A DNA stretch of 64,000 bases from Rubricoccus sp038746605 (GCA_038746605.1 JBCDKM010000005.1:186001-250000); one strand, 5' to 3'. Counted from the stretch's first letter, positions 18,218 through 27,218 are shown. Program-made: numbers and translations. Notes: generated from the letters alone by a model not told the origin.

Positions 18218-18253
18218 TCCGCCTCGGTGCCTCCGTGGAAGGACCGAGGCGGA
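18218..18253. repeat. Palindromic GC repeat, long form
   Basis: The arms TCCGCCTCGG and CCGAGGCGGA have a loop with CTCCGTGGAAGGA. It lies between two co-directional minus-strand genes, before the M28 start and after the DUF58 stop. Confidence 0.8.
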
Positions 18254-18264
18254 GGTGGCAGGTC

Positions 18265-19200
18265 TCAGTAGAGCCGTTTGCGCTTCTGGAGGTAGGCCGC
18301 GAGCGCGAGGTCGTACGGCTGGGCCGTGTCCAGCACTGCGTAGTCCGCCTCGATCTCGCGGCAGCGTCGGCGCACGTCGGCCACGAACGCCTCGGCGGCC
18401 TGCGTGTAGTGCTCGCGGAGTTGAGCGGGCTGGAGCGTGAGTTCCTCGCCCGTCTCTAGATCGCGGAAGCGGACGGGCACGTCGTCGAATGCGAAATGGC
18501 GCTCGGTGCTCGCGTCGAGGACGTGGAAGACGAGCACCTCATGCCCGCGATGCCGGAGGTGGCGCAGCGCCCGGACCACCTCGTCGGCGCCGTCGACGGT
18601 CTCGAAGAGGTCCGAGATGACGGTCACGAGGGAGCGGCGCGGAAGGCGCTCAGCGACCTCGTCCAGGGCCTGCGCCACGGCGGAGGCGCCCTGGTCCTGG
18701 TGTGGCGTCGGCGTGGCGCCGAGGATTCGGTCGAGCGTCGCGAGAAGACCCCGGAGATGCTGGCGCGTGGCGCGAGGCGGAAGGAGCGTGTGGACGCCGG
18801 AATCGAATGCGGCGAGGCCCGTCGCGTCGCGCTGGCGGACCATGAGCGTGTGGAGCGCGGCGGCGAGCGTCGCGCCGTAGGCCAGTTTGGAGACGCCCGC
18901 CGTGCCCGCGTAGCGCATGGAGGGGCTCGTGTCTAGCACGACGGCATGCCGCAGGTTGGTCTCCTCCTCGTACTGCTTGACCACCCAGCGGTCCTTTCGC
19001 GCCCACACCTTCCAGTCCACATGCCGCAGTCCGTCGCCGATGTTGTAGGGCCGGTGCTGGGCGAACTCGACGGAGAAGCCGTGGTAGGGGCTGCGGTGCA
19101 TGCCCGTGATGAAGCCCTCCACGATGAGCCGCGCGCGAAGCTCCAGCGAGCCGATGCGGGCGAGGGCTTCGGGCGTGAGACGGTCGGAGGGAGAGGACAC
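18265..19200 (-). CDS. DUF58 domain-containing protein
   Basis: A 311-residue soluble DUF58 protein. The hallmark HRPYNIGDGLRHVDWKVWAR lies near residues 48-68, followed by a VWA-like fold with DTSPSM (a MIDAS-type DxSxS motif) near residue 90 and SDLFE later. DUF58 proteins usually partner MoxR ATPases in cell-envelope or metal-cofactor assembly. The closest MoxR gene here is 8 kb away on the same strand, so the usual moxR-DUF58 operon is split. No membrane segment is present. The start ATG at 19200 is well placed before the conserved region. Confidence 0.92.
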   Translation of the reverse strand: MSSPSDRLTPEALARIGSLELRARLIVEGFITGMHRSPYHGFSVEFAQHRPYNIGDGLRHVDWKVWARKDRWVVKQYEEETNLRHAVVLDTSPSMRYAGTAGVSKLAYGATLAAALHTLMVRQRDATGLAAFDSGVHTLLPPRATRQHLRGLLATLDRILGATPTPHQDQGASAVAQALDEVAERLPRRSLVTVISDLFETVDGADEVVRALRHLRHRGHEVLVFHVLDASTERHFAFDDVPVRFRDLETGEELTLQPAQLREHYTQAAEAFVADVRRRCREIEADYAVLDTAQPYDLALAAYLQKRKRLY

Positions 19201-19218
19201 GGGCGGTGGCTGGGTGGG

Positions 19219-19241
19219 TCCGCCTCGGTGTCGAGGCGGGC
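19219..19241. repeat. Palindromic GC repeat, short form
   Basis: TCCGCCTCGG-TG-TCGAGGCGGGC, with one mismatch in the right arm. It lies in the divergent gap between the DUF58 gene and the HEAGH membrane protein. Confidence 0.8.
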
Positions 19242-19361
19242 AGGGGGAGGGTAACGACAGGGCGGAGGCGTTTGGGTGGAGGCGGACACAGTTTCGGCGG
19301 GGCGGCCCTCGCGCGATGCCGGGCGCTTCAGGCCTGTTCGTCTGGGGCCGATACCGAGGGC

Positions 19362-19883
19362 ATGGAGATCACCATGCCCCGCGTCGATTGGGAGGAGTGG
19401 ACCGTTACGCTGGCGATGCTGCCGGTGTGCGCCTACTTCTTCTTCGTGGACTGGAACGCGGGCGGGCTCATCGGCCTCCCGTGGTTTCTGTTCCATTCGC
19501 TGAACCTCATCGCGCACGAGGCGGGGCACTTCTTCTTCCGCTTCTTCGGCGAGTGGATGATGTTCGCGGGCGGCTCCATCCTCCAGGTCGCGCTGCCGGG
19601 CATCATCGCGTGGAGCGCGCTCACGTGGAGTTCGCGTGCAGGCTTCCAACTCGGCATGGTCTGGGTCGGCCAGAGCCTGCTGGATGTCTCCGTCTACGCT
19701 GCCGACGCGAAGGCGCGCGCCCTCCCGCTCCTCGGTGGCCTCTCGCATGACTACCACGACTGGTACAACCTCTTGAAGCCCCTCGGGATGCTAGACCATG
19801 CTGGGGCGGTCGCGATGGGGTTCGTGATCGCCGCGCTGGTGGTGTGGGCCATCGGCCTGAGCGCTCCGAAGTGGACGGCGTAG
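19362..19883 (+). CDS. Membrane protein with HEAGH motif, possible metalloprotease
   Basis: A 173-residue integral membrane protein with about four hydrophobic stretches. The second stretch contains LNLIAHEAGHFFFRFFG, an HExxH motif (His52-Glu53, His56) as in membrane-embedded zinc peptidases such as M50. A candidate third ligand could be in SHDYHDWYNLL near residue 130, but the M50 LDG motif is absent, so catalysis is unproven. I chose ATG 19362 (MEITMPRVDW); another ATG at 19374 is possible. The stop is followed by a G/C-rich stem-loop and then pyrR. Confidence 0.78.
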   Translation: MEITMPRVDWEEWTVTLAMLPVCAYFFFVDWNAGGLIGLPWFLFHSLNLIAHEAGHFFFRFFGEWMMFAGGSILQVALPGIIAWSALTWSSRAGFQLGMVWVGQSLLDVSVYAADAKARALPLLGGLSHDYHDWYNLLKPLGMLDHAGAVAMGFVIAALVVWAIGLSAPKWTA

Positions 19884-19891
19884 GGAGGCAT

Positions 19892-19938
19892 GGGGGATGA
19901 GGGGATTTCCCCCTTCGCCCATCCCTCTTCCCCCTTTC
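19892..19938 (+). promoter_or_regulatory. Stem-loop leader upstream of pyrR
   Basis: GGGGGATGAGGG (19892-19903) pairs with CCCTCTTCCCCC (19923-19934) over 12 positions with one mismatch, followed by TTTC. It begins nine bases after the upstream stop and ends 20 bases before pyrR. It could be an intrinsic terminator or an attenuator. The 16-base sequence CCCTCTTCCCCCTTTC is repeated exactly before upp (41870-41885), in an equivalent stem-loop. Confidence 0.5.
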
Positions 19939-19957
19939 CCCGAGGTAGCTTCGCGGC

Positions 19958-20554
19958 ATGCCCGCAGCGCCGCCCCCGTCCCTCCAGCCCGGCGACCTCG
20001 TCAAGGCGCACCTGATGGACGCCGACGACGTGCGCCGAACGCTCGACCGCCTCGCGCGGCAGATCGTGGAGCACCTCGACGACGATGCCACCGAGGCGGA
20101 CCGGCTCGCCATCATCGGGATGCAGACGCGCGGCGTGCACCTCGCGCGGAGACTCTGTCAGCGCATCGAGGCCTACGAGGACGTGCGCCTGCCGTTCGGC
20201 TCGCTGGATGCCACCTTCTACCGCGACGACCTCCGCCTCGGGCCCGCCGCGCCCGTAGCTGCGCCGACCGACATCCCATTCGACGTGACCGGCCGCCGCC
20301 TCGTCCTCGTGGACGACGTGATCTACACCGGTCGCAGCGTCCGCGCCGCGCTAGATGCGCTGCTCGACCTCGGCCGTCCGGCCAGCGTGCAGTTCCTCGC
20401 GCTCATCGACCGGGGCCTCCGCGAGCTTCCCGTCGTGGCCGACCTCGTGGGCCGCGAGGTGCCAACCGCCCCCGGCGAACGGGTCCGCGTCCGCGTGGAA
20501 GAGATCGATGATATCGACGGCGTCTGGCTCGTCGAGAAAGGACCCACCGCGTAG
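19958..20554 (+). CDS. pyrR: PyrR-like bifunctional regulator/uracil phosphoribosyltransferase
   Basis: A 198-residue type I phosphoribosyltransferase. The PRPP-binding loop is LVLVDDVIYTGRSVRAAL, and the family signature IIGMQTRGVHLARRL is near residues 52-66. PyrR proteins bind UMP and control pyr operons by RNA attenuation in Gram-positive bacteria and have weak UPRT activity. Outside that group the regulatory role is less certain. It is followed 14 bases later by pyrB, the normal context, and preceded by a stem-loop that may be its target. Confidence 0.93.
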   Translation: MPAAPPPSLQPGDLVKAHLMDADDVRRTLDRLARQIVEHLDDDATEADRLAIIGMQTRGVHLARRLCQRIEAYEDVRLPFGSLDATFYRDDLRLGPAAPVAAPTDIPFDVTGRRLVLVDDVIYTGRSVRAALDALLDLGRPASVQFLALIDRGLRELPVVADLVGREVPTAPGERVRVRVEEIDDIDGVWLVEKGPTA

Positions 20555-20568
20555 CGCTTCGCTCCGAG

Positions 20569-21579
20569 ATGCCTCAGACGACCAATCAGCCCGGAGCCCT
20601 CAACCATCGACACCTCCTCGGACTGGCGGACTATTCGGCAGAGGAGATCCGCACGATTCTGGAGACCGCCGTCGCCTTTCGTGGCGTCATCGAGCGGCCC
20701 ATCAAGAAGGTGCCGAGCCTTCGCGGCGTGACCTGCGTCAACCTCTTCTACGAGGCGAGCACACGGACCCGGCTCTCCTTCGAGATCGCCGAGAAACGGC
20801 TCTCCGCGGACACCGTCAACTTCTCTGCGAGCGGGAGCAGTGTCAGCAAAGGCGAGACCCTCCGCGATACCGCCCGCAACATCGAGGCGATGAAGATCGA
20901 CCTCGTGGTGATCCGCCACAGGAGCGCGGGCGCGGCGCACTTCCTGACGCGATGCGTGGACTCCGTCGTGGTCAACGCAGGCGACGGGCAGCACGAGCAT
21001 CCCACGCAGGCGCTCCTCGACGCGTCGTCCATCGCGAGGCTCGACATCCCGCGTCTCCCGGGCCTCGCCGCGTTCGATTTCTCCGGCCTGCGCGTCAGCA
21101 TCATCGGCGATATCGCGCACAGCCGAGTGGCCCGCTCCAACGTGTACGCGCTTACCGCTCTCGGCGCGGAGGTCACGCTCTGCGGCCCTCGTACGATGAT
21201 GCCGGTCGGCATTGAGCGCCTCGGCGCGCGCGTCACCGACCGGTTGGACGAGGCGCTGGAGGGCTGCGATGTCGCGATGGCGCTCCGCATCCAGTTGGAG
21301 CGGCAGGGCGCCGGGCCCAACGGCCTGTTCCCGAGCCTCCGCGAGTACCACGACCGGTTCGGTCTTCGTGGCGAGCACCTGGAGGCGAACCCGGATCTCT
21401 ATGTGATGCACCCCGGCCCGATCAACCTCGGCGTAGAACTGGCGGGGGAGGTGGCCGAGAGCGACCGCGCGATCATCTTGGACCAGGTCACGAATGGGGT
21501 CGCGGTGCGAATGGCGGTGCTGTACTTGCTCGCGGGTGGCACCGCTGCGAGGATGCAAGAAGCGGGCGCCTCGGGATGA
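20569..21579 (+). CDS. pyrB: Aspartate carbamoyltransferase catalytic subunit
   Basis: A 336-residue ATCase catalytic chain: carbamoyl phosphate plus L-aspartate to N-carbamoyl-L-aspartate, the first committed step of UMP synthesis. The carbamoyl-phosphate motif FYEASTRTRLSFE and SVSKGETLRDT are present, as are HPTQALLD and MHPGPINLGVEL. It is slightly longer than the common 305-310 residues because of N- and C-terminal extensions. No pyrI regulatory subunit or pyrC follows. It overlaps the next gene by four bases (ATGA). Confidence 0.96.
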   Translation: MPQTTNQPGALNHRHLLGLADYSAEEIRTILETAVAFRGVIERPIKKVPSLRGVTCVNLFYEASTRTRLSFEIAEKRLSADTVNFSASGSSVSKGETLRDTARNIEAMKIDLVVIRHRSAGAAHFLTRCVDSVVVNAGDGQHEHPTQALLDASSIARLDIPRLPGLAAFDFSGLRVSIIGDIAHSRVARSNVYALTALGAEVTLCGPRTMMPVGIERLGARVTDRLDEALEGCDVAMALRIQLERQGAGPNGLFPSLREYHDRFGLRGEHLEANPDLYVMHPGPINLGVELAGEVAESDRAIILDQVTNGVAVRMAVLYLLAGGTAARMQEAGASG

Positions 21580-22058
21580 GTGGCCTCGTGACGGTCGGCT
21601 GGCGGGAGTGGGTGGCGTTCCCAGACCTCGGCCTGCCCGCTGTCCGCTGCAAGGTGGACACGGGCGCTGCGACCTCCTCGCTCCACGCCACGCACATCCA
21701 GACACTCTCGCGCGGAGGGACGACCTGGGCGCGGTTCTCCGTCCGTCCGTTCTTCCGTCGGCATCGCACGATTGCCGTGATCTGCGAGGCGCCCGTGGTG
21801 GACGAACGGCACGTGCGCTCATCCTCCGGGCACGAAGACCTGCGGCTCGTGGTGGAGGTGACGTTCCGGCTGGGCGTTCGCGCAGGATCCCCCGAGTGGC
21901 CCATCGAGCTGACGCTCGCCGACCGTGCCTCGATGCAGTTCCCGATGCTCCTCGGCCGAGAGGCGATGGCCGGGCACGTCGCCGTGGACCCGGGCGCGTC
22001 GTTCCGGCTCGGCAGAGTCGAGAACGCCCGCGCGCTCTACGAGGTACCGGAGGGCTGA
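21576..22058 (+). CDS. Retropepsin-like aspartic protease / 'ATP-dependent zinc protease' family
   Basis: A 160-residue protein of the RimB/'ATP-dependent Zn protease' Pfam family, which has a retropepsin-like fold. The start VGWREWVAFPDLGLPAVR and the active-site CKVDTGAATSSLHA are clear, as is the second conserved LLGREAM segment. The family is usually linked to RimK-type ligases and peptide or glutathione-like ligations; no RimK lies here. It overlaps pyrB by four bases, so it is probably co-translated with the pyr operon even though no functional link is known. Despite the family name, no ATP-binding motif is present. Confidence 0.85.
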   Translation: MSGLVTVGWREWVAFPDLGLPAVRCKVDTGAATSSLHATHIQTLSRGGTTWARFSVRPFFRRHRTIAVICEAPVVDERHVRSSSGHEDLRLVVEVTFRLGVRAGSPEWPIELTLADRASMQFPMLLGREAMAGHVAVDPGASFRLGRVENARALYEVPEG

Positions 22059-22061
22059 CCC

Positions 22062-22086
22062 GCCCCGCCTCGGCACCGAGGCGGGC
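22062..22086. repeat. Palindromic GC repeat, short form
   Basis: GCCCCGCCTCGG-CA-CCGAGGCGGGC, placed exactly in the 32-base gap between two convergent genes. It may end transcription from both sides. Confidence 0.85.
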
Positions 22087-22090
22087 AGAC

Positions 22091-23686
22091 TCAGGCGGTG
22101 GCGGACACTGCGGGCTCCGGGATGTGGCCTCGGATCAGGTCCGAGGCGCGCTCGGCGATCATCATCGTCGCGGCGGCGGTGTTGCCGGTCGTGACGCTGG
22201 GCATCACGCTGGCGTCTACCACGCGGAGGCCGTCCACGCCGCGAACGCGGAGCGAGAGGTCTGTCGGTGCGTCGCGGTCCGCCCCCATCCGGCAGGTGCC
22301 GACGGGGTGGTAGAGCGTCTCGGCCGTCTGGCGGATGACCCGCGCGATCTCAGCGTCCGTCGTCGCATCTGCCATCGCGTCCAGCGCCTTGCCCCGGTAC
22401 CGGTCGTACGCGGGCTGCGCGACGATCTCGCGAGCCATTCGCACCCCGTCGATAAGCGACTGCACATCGGCCTCTTCCGCGAAGTAGTTCGGGTCGATGG
22501 CGGGCGGATCGATGGGGTTGGGCGAGGTGAGCCAGAGACGCCCTCGCGAGAGCGGGCGGTTGAGCGTAGGGCCGAGGGAGAAGCCGTGCGCGTCGGGCTG
22601 CTGGAAGCCGTGCTCGTAGAAGAGTGCTGGGGCGACGTGGAACTGGAGATCCGGCCGGACCTCGCCCGCGCGGGTGTGCGCGAAGAGCCCCGCCTCGGCG
22701 ACGTTGGAGGAGAGCATCCCGCGCCGCGTGAGGAGGTAGCGCGAGACCTCGCCCAGCGCTTCGGCACCGAGGAGCGAGATGGGCTCGCGCGAGGCCCAGC
22801 GAACCCCCACGATGGGGTGGTCGTGCAGGTTAGCACCCACCTCGGGACGGTCCAGCGCCACGCTCAGACCGAGGCGGCGGAGGTCGTCCGCCGGGCCGAT
22901 GCCGGAGAGCATCAGCAGATGAGGCGTGTTGACGGCACCGCCGCTCAGGATCACCTCCCGCTCTGCCATCGCGCGCCGATGCACGCCGTTCTGGACGTAT
23001 TCCACGCCGATAGCCCGGCCACCCTCCAGAAGGACGCGCGTCGCGAGCGCGTTGGTCTCGGTCGTCAGGTTGTTGCGCTTGAGGGCGGGCCGGAGAAAGG
23101 CCGTCGCGGTGGAGACGCGGCGCCCTCCGCGTTGATTGACCTGGAACAGACCCGCGCCGTCCTGCTTTGGTCCGTTGAAGTCCGGGTTGCGGTCGTGCCC
23201 GGCCTGCACGGCGGCGTCCACGAATGCGACGGAGAGTGGATTGGGAGAGCGGGGATCCTCGACGCGCATCGGCCCCCCCGTGCCGTGGTAGGCGTTCGCG
23301 CCGCGCGAGTTGTCCTCGGAGCGCTTGAAGTAGGGGAGCACGTCGGAGTAGCCCCAGCCCTCGCACCCGTCGGCTGCCCAACCGTCGAAATCAGCACGAT
23401 GGCCGCGGATGTAGATCATCGCGTTGAGACTGGACGACCCGCCGAGCACCTTGCCGCGCGGCCAGAACCACTCGCGGTCGGCGGCGTGGCGCTGTGGGAC
23501 GGTGTGGTAGGCCCAGTCTGCCTCGGTCTTGAACAGGCGCGAGAAGGTGGCGGGAATCGAGATCTCGGGGCGGGAGTCGGGACCGCCCGCTTCCAGCAGG
23601 AGGACGCGAGCGTCGCGGTCTTCCGTGAGCCGGTTCGCGAGGATGCACCCGGCGCTCCCGGCGCCGACGATGATGAAGTCGTACAT
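22091..23686 (-). CDS. GMC family oxidoreductase (choline dehydrogenase-like)
   Basis: A 531-residue FAD-dependent alcohol oxidoreductase. The N-terminal dinucleotide motif is FIIVGAGSAGCILANRL, followed by the GMC signature WPRGKVLGGSSSLNAMIYIRG (two overlapping motifs). Signature 2 is SGGAVNTPHLLMLSGIGP. The catalytic-side C-terminus reads HPVGTCRMG ... VDASVMPSVTTGNT. It oxidises primary alcohols such as choline or polyethylene glycol; the substrate is not determinable. No betaine aldehyde dehydrogenase lies nearby. ATG 23686 sits directly before the FAD motif. Confidence 0.94.
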   Translation of the reverse strand: MYDFIIVGAGSAGCILANRLTEDRDARVLLLEAGGPDSRPEISIPATFSRLFKTEADWAYHTVPQRHAADREWFWPRGKVLGGSSSLNAMIYIRGHRADFDGWAADGCEGWGYSDVLPYFKRSEDNSRGANAYHGTGGPMRVEDPRSPNPLSVAFVDAAVQAGHDRNPDFNGPKQDGAGLFQVNQRGGRRVSTATAFLRPALKRNNLTTETNALATRVLLEGGRAIGVEYVQNGVHRRAMAEREVILSGGAVNTPHLLMLSGIGPADDLRRLGLSVALDRPEVGANLHDHPIVGVRWASREPISLLGAEALGEVSRYLLTRRGMLSSNVAEAGLFAHTRAGEVRPDLQFHVAPALFYEHGFQQPDAHGFSLGPTLNRPLSRGRLWLTSPNPIDPPAIDPNYFAEEADVQSLIDGVRMAREIVAQPAYDRYRGKALDAMADATTDAEIARVIRQTAETLYHPVGTCRMGADRDAPTDLSLRVRGVDGLRVVDASVMPSVTTGNTAAATMMIAERASDLIRGHIPEPAVSATA

Positions 23687-23751
23687 GGTGGGGCGCCTAG
23701 TCTTGGCGCGTGTCGCAACGCGGCAAGATCGCGCTTTTCTCGGGGCCCGTC

Positions 23752-24690
23752 CTACCTCGTGACCACGAGGCGTCTCGTCATCGCACCCTCCGGTGTGACC
23801 AGCCGCGCGAGGTACAGACCAGGGCTCGGCGCCTGCCATTCCACCGTGCCCTCGCGACGGCGACCGTCCACGAGGCGGGCCACCTCGCGGCCTCGTGCGT
23901 CGTAGACCCGCAACGTGACCGAGGCGGTCGTATCCAGCGCGAAGGACAGTCGGACCGCGCCTCGTGCGGGGGTTGGGGAGACCGTCAAAATCGGTTGTGC
24001 CGCATCGGGATCGGGCGCCTCCGCTGTAGAGGCTGTGACGGTGAGCGAGACGGGAACCCGCCAGGAGAAGTCGAGCACGCTGTCGTCGTCGCTCGCTCGG
24101 AGCGTGTCGCGGTACACACCGGGCGCGAGGCCGCGAGCATCCACCGAGACGGTCACGGGAGTGCCGTCGTCTGGAGCTAGCGAGAAAGCGGCGGGTGACA
24201 CACCGAGCCACGGCGCCTCCGCCTCGGTGCGCGCGTCGAGGCGGGCAAAGCCAGGGTTGCGGATCTCCAGCGTCCGGCTGGCGGTCTCGCCCGGCGCGAG
24301 GGTGAACGCCACGGGATCGACAGCCTCGCCGAAGGCCTGAATGCGGTACGCGCCGCGCTCGTCGGTGTCCACGGCCAGTTCCGACTCGAAGGCGCCATCG
24401 CGGAAGGGCGCGAGTTGCAGCACGGCCGCGCGGCTGGGGATCAAGTCTTCCTGGACCTCGTCGAGAACGTAGCGGTTCTCGAAGGGCATGAAGAAGGGCC
24501 GGAAGGCCGTGTGGATCTTGATCGTGATCGGCTCGTCGCCGATGCTCTCGATCAGGACGAACTGGCCAGACATCGTGGCATCCTGCGGAATCTGGCCGAA
24601 GCGCAGCGTGTCCGGCGTGAGGCGCAGCACGGGCTGGGCCTCGGCCGCGAGGGCCGCCAGCAGGGCGAGCAGGACACCGAGGTGTTTCAT
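23752..24690 (-). CDS. Secreted protein with T9SS sorting domain and Ig-like/ASH domains
   Basis: A 312-residue exported protein. It has a signal peptide (MKHLGVLLALLAALAAEAQP), an ASH/DUF1573-like beta domain (LRFGQIPQDATMSGQFVL), then a BACON-like segment (APWLGVSPAAFSLAPDD). The C-terminus is a T9SS type A sorting domain (LSFALDTTASVTLRVYDARG, then LARLVTPEGAMTRRLVVTR). It is probably a surface or secreted adhesin-like protein without an enzymatic motif. A copy of the palindromic repeat lies inside the gene and encodes part of ARLDARTEAEAPW. It is divergent from the FG-GAP protein gene. Confidence 0.82.
   Translation of the reverse strand: MKHLGVLLALLAALAAEAQPVLRLTPDTLRFGQIPQDATMSGQFVLIESIGDEPITIKIHTAFRPFFMPFENRYVLDEVQEDLIPSRAAVLQLAPFRDGAFESELAVDTDERGAYRIQAFGEAVDPVAFTLAPGETASRTLEIRNPGFARLDARTEAEAPWLGVSPAAFSLAPDDGTPVTVSVDARGLAPGVYRDTLRASDDDSVLDFSWRVPVSLTVTASTAEAPDPDAAQPILTVSPTPARGAVRLSFALDTTASVTLRVYDARGREVARLVDGRRREGTVEWQAPSPGLYLARLVTPEGAMTRRLVVTR
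24218..24246. repeat. Palindromic repeat inside a coding sequence
   Basis: The arms TCCGCCTCG and CGAGGCGGGC have a 10-base loop. It is read in frame by the minus-strand T9SS protein, contributing the residues RLDARTEAE. Confidence 0.65.
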
Positions 24691-24788
24691 GCGTGGAACG
24701 TGCGCCGAGAACTACCGACTGGGCGGTTGTTAGGGTCCCGCTTGAGTCGGTCTTCCACTAGCCGATTCATTCTTCGTTCGGATCCAGC

Positions 24789-27218
24789 ATGACCATGCCC
24801 TTTTGTTCCTTCCGCTCGCCTGCTGCTCTTCTACTGAGCCTTTTGCCTGCTCTGGCCGCCGCGCAGCCGGTGTTCGAGCCTGCTTTCGACGTGTCGCCAA
24901 ACTCTGTGGTCCCTTCCAGCGATGCCGAGTTGGAGGATATAGACGGCGATGGAGACCCCGATCTCATCCTTCCATGCGCTCAGTGCGGCGGCATCGCATG
25001 GTTTCGAAATGAGTATGGCGATTTCGGTGACCAGATCTCGATTCCACTCGAAGACGGAGCGCCGGACCAATTGTATCCCGCCGACTACGACCGAGACGGC
25101 GACCTCGATCTCGTGGTGACCTTCGAAGGGCAAGCTGTCGCCGGATGGCTGGAGAATCGCCAGTCCAGTGCCCGCTTCATCTACCACCGACTGATCGAAG
25201 GTGAGTATGCCATCCAGGCGATGCACGTTCGGGACTTGAACTCCGATGGGCGCCTCGACCTTCTCGTCACCGAGAGCGTCAATCTGGTCGTGTGGTACCA
25301 GCGAATGCCGGACGGGTCTCTGGGGGAGCGCGCGATTCTGGATCGCCGCAGCAGCACACTCAGCGCCGACGCTCGGGATGTGGACGGAGACGAGCGCCTG
25401 GACCTTGTGATCGTAGGTCGTCTGGAAGTCCGCTGGCGCCGACAGGAGAGCCCCGGGGTGTTCGCAGACGCTGAGCCTCTTGTCTCGGCAGTACCTGTAG
25501 AGGTAGGACAGGTCCAACTCGCGGACGTGGATGGGGATACAGACCCGGACCTCGTTTACCTGGACAAGGTGACAGGCCAGATCGGATGGTACGAGAACCA
25601 AGGAGGGGTTCCGTTCGCGCCCCTTGAACCGATCACGTCGGCCTCTCACCCCAATCAAGCGCTGGCACTCCGAGATCTCGACGACGACGGCCTCCTGGAC
25701 GTTATGACCTACAAAGACCAGTCATTGGTCTGGGCTCGAAATCAAGGAGGCGGGCGCTTCGAGTCTGATCATGTCCTGCTCTCCCGGTACTCGAGATACG
25801 CAGATCCTGCATCCCTTCGAACCGGGGACATTGATGGAGATGGGCGCGTCGATTTGTTGGTTCCGGATGGGCAAGTGGTCTGGCACTCGGGTTCCAAGCC
25901 CATGCCCTTTCAGAACGGGAGAGTCATCACGCCGACGTTCTACACGCGTGTCCCTCCTGTTTTGACCGACATCAATGGAGATGGACGCCTGGACATAGCC
26001 GTCGCCACCGAAGGATTGAACCAACTCCTCTGGTTCCTGAACGAGGGCGGCGGGGCGTTCTCAACTCCGGTTCACCTCGATGTCGAGCGGTGTTCAGCGT
26101 GGGCGTGGGAGAAGTCTCTCCGCGCTGGCGACATCGACGACGATGGAGATACTGATTTTGTTCTTTTGTGCACGCGAGGGGGGATAGCCCTTCGTCAGGC
26201 CGCCGACGGTTTCTTTGTTGCTGAATCTTTCGAGCCTGTTGTACCTTTGCCACGAGAGGAATTGTATTCTAACCATTATGGGAGAGGACTTGTAGACTTG
26301 GACGCGGACGGAGACCTGGATCTGATCACAGTGTCGGAATTCGGAAATCCGTTGGGGTGGTACGAGAATGACGGGACCGGTGCTTTTCAAGCGCGACAGA
26401 CACTCCTGACAGACGAGCAGCGGATCGAGTACATCACGCTGACCGATCTGGATCTGGACGGCCAACCAGATATCGTCATCCCCGATAGAACCACAGAACT
26501 GCTTCGCCTGTATCGCAACGATCTGCCCACAGGTATCGGATCTGCAGAAGACCTCGAAATTTCTGCCTCCTCTGTCCAAGCGGTTGATCTGGACCTAGAC
26601 GGTGACGACGACCTGATCACGCGCGGAACTGGCGCAGAGGAGCAGTCGATCCGCTGGCACGAGAACGATGGGTCGGGTCGATTCCTGGAGAGGGGTGAGG
26701 TTGCGCGATCAGGGGTGTGGGAGGGGCTTCCATTCTTCGGAGACTTCGACCTCGACGGTGATCTGGATTTCCTGAACGGTCACGGTTTGTGGCTCAACGA
26801 TGGGAAGCTCAGCTTCTCTTCCACCGAGAGACCGTGTGAGTCCGGCCGCATCGGCGGCTACGAGGACCTTGATGGGGATGGCGCGCCCGACCTGGTGATG
26901 GGGTCGGACACCCGCCTCTGGGTGTGCCTGAACCGGACGCCCCCGACTACCGAGGAGCAAGACCCGGAACCGACCGGCCTCACTCTCTCTGTTATCCCGA
27001 ATCCTAGCACCGGTTCGACGCGATTGAGTGTGGACCACCCGCCGGGCGCCTCACCCGACTTGCGGATCTTCGACGCGCTCGGCCGTGAGGTCGCTCGTCT
27101 GGACGTGCCCTCCGGCGAACGCGAGATCGCTTGGGAGGCCCCGTCGCCCGGCGTCTATCTCGTCCGCCTCGGCACCGAGGCGGGCCGAGTCACGCGCACG
27201 CTCAGCGTCGTGCGCTGA
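24789..27218 (+). CDS. FG-GAP/VCBS repeat protein with T9SS sorting domain
   Basis: An 809-residue exported protein. After a signal peptide (about residues 1-26) it carries about a dozen repeats of 45-60 residues. Each has a calcium-binding loop of the DxDxDGxxDL type (for example DIDGDGDPDLIL, DYDRDGDLDLVV, DLDADGDLDLIT). These form a beta-propeller of the VCBS/FG-GAP type. The last 80 residues are a T9SS sorting domain (IPNPSTGSTRLSV ... VRLGTEAGRVTRTLSVVR). The repeat region is visibly less GC-rich than its neighbours, so it may have been acquired or may be diverging fast. No catalytic motif is seen; a binding or adhesion role is plausible. Confidence 0.9.
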   Translation: MTMPFCSFRSPAALLLSLLPALAAAQPVFEPAFDVSPNSVVPSSDAELEDIDGDGDPDLILPCAQCGGIAWFRNEYGDFGDQISIPLEDGAPDQLYPADYDRDGDLDLVVTFEGQAVAGWLENRQSSARFIYHRLIEGEYAIQAMHVRDLNSDGRLDLLVTESVNLVVWYQRMPDGSLGERAILDRRSSTLSADARDVDGDERLDLVIVGRLEVRWRRQESPGVFADAEPLVSAVPVEVGQVQLADVDGDTDPDLVYLDKVTGQIGWYENQGGVPFAPLEPITSASHPNQALALRDLDDDGLLDVMTYKDQSLVWARNQGGGRFESDHVLLSRYSRYADPASLRTGDIDGDGRVDLLVPDGQVVWHSGSKPMPFQNGRVITPTFYTRVPPVLTDINGDGRLDIAVATEGLNQLLWFLNEGGGAFSTPVHLDVERCSAWAWEKSLRAGDIDDDGDTDFVLLCTRGGIALRQAADGFFVAESFEPVVPLPREELYSNHYGRGLVDLDADGDLDLITVSEFGNPLGWYENDGTGAFQARQTLLTDEQRIEYITLTDLDLDGQPDIVIPDRTTELLRLYRNDLPTGIGSAEDLEISASSVQAVDLDLDGDDDLITRGTGAEEQSIRWHENDGSGRFLERGEVARSGVWEGLPFFGDFDLDGDLDFLNGHGLWLNDGKLSFSSTERPCESGRIGGYEDLDGDGAPDLVMGSDTRLWVCLNRTPPTTEEQDPEPTGLTLSVIPNPSTGSTRLSVDHPPGASPDLRIFDALGREVARLDVPSGEREIAWEAPSPGVYLVRLGTEAGRVTRTLSVVR
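27163..27185. repeat. Palindromic repeat encoding GTEAGR in the T9SS tail
   Basis: TCCGCCTCGG-CA-CCGAGGCGGGC lies inside the FG-GAP gene and encodes RLGTEAG in a turn of the sorting domain. The domain length matches the other two sorting domains in the window, so the repeat did not lengthen it. Confidence 0.8.
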
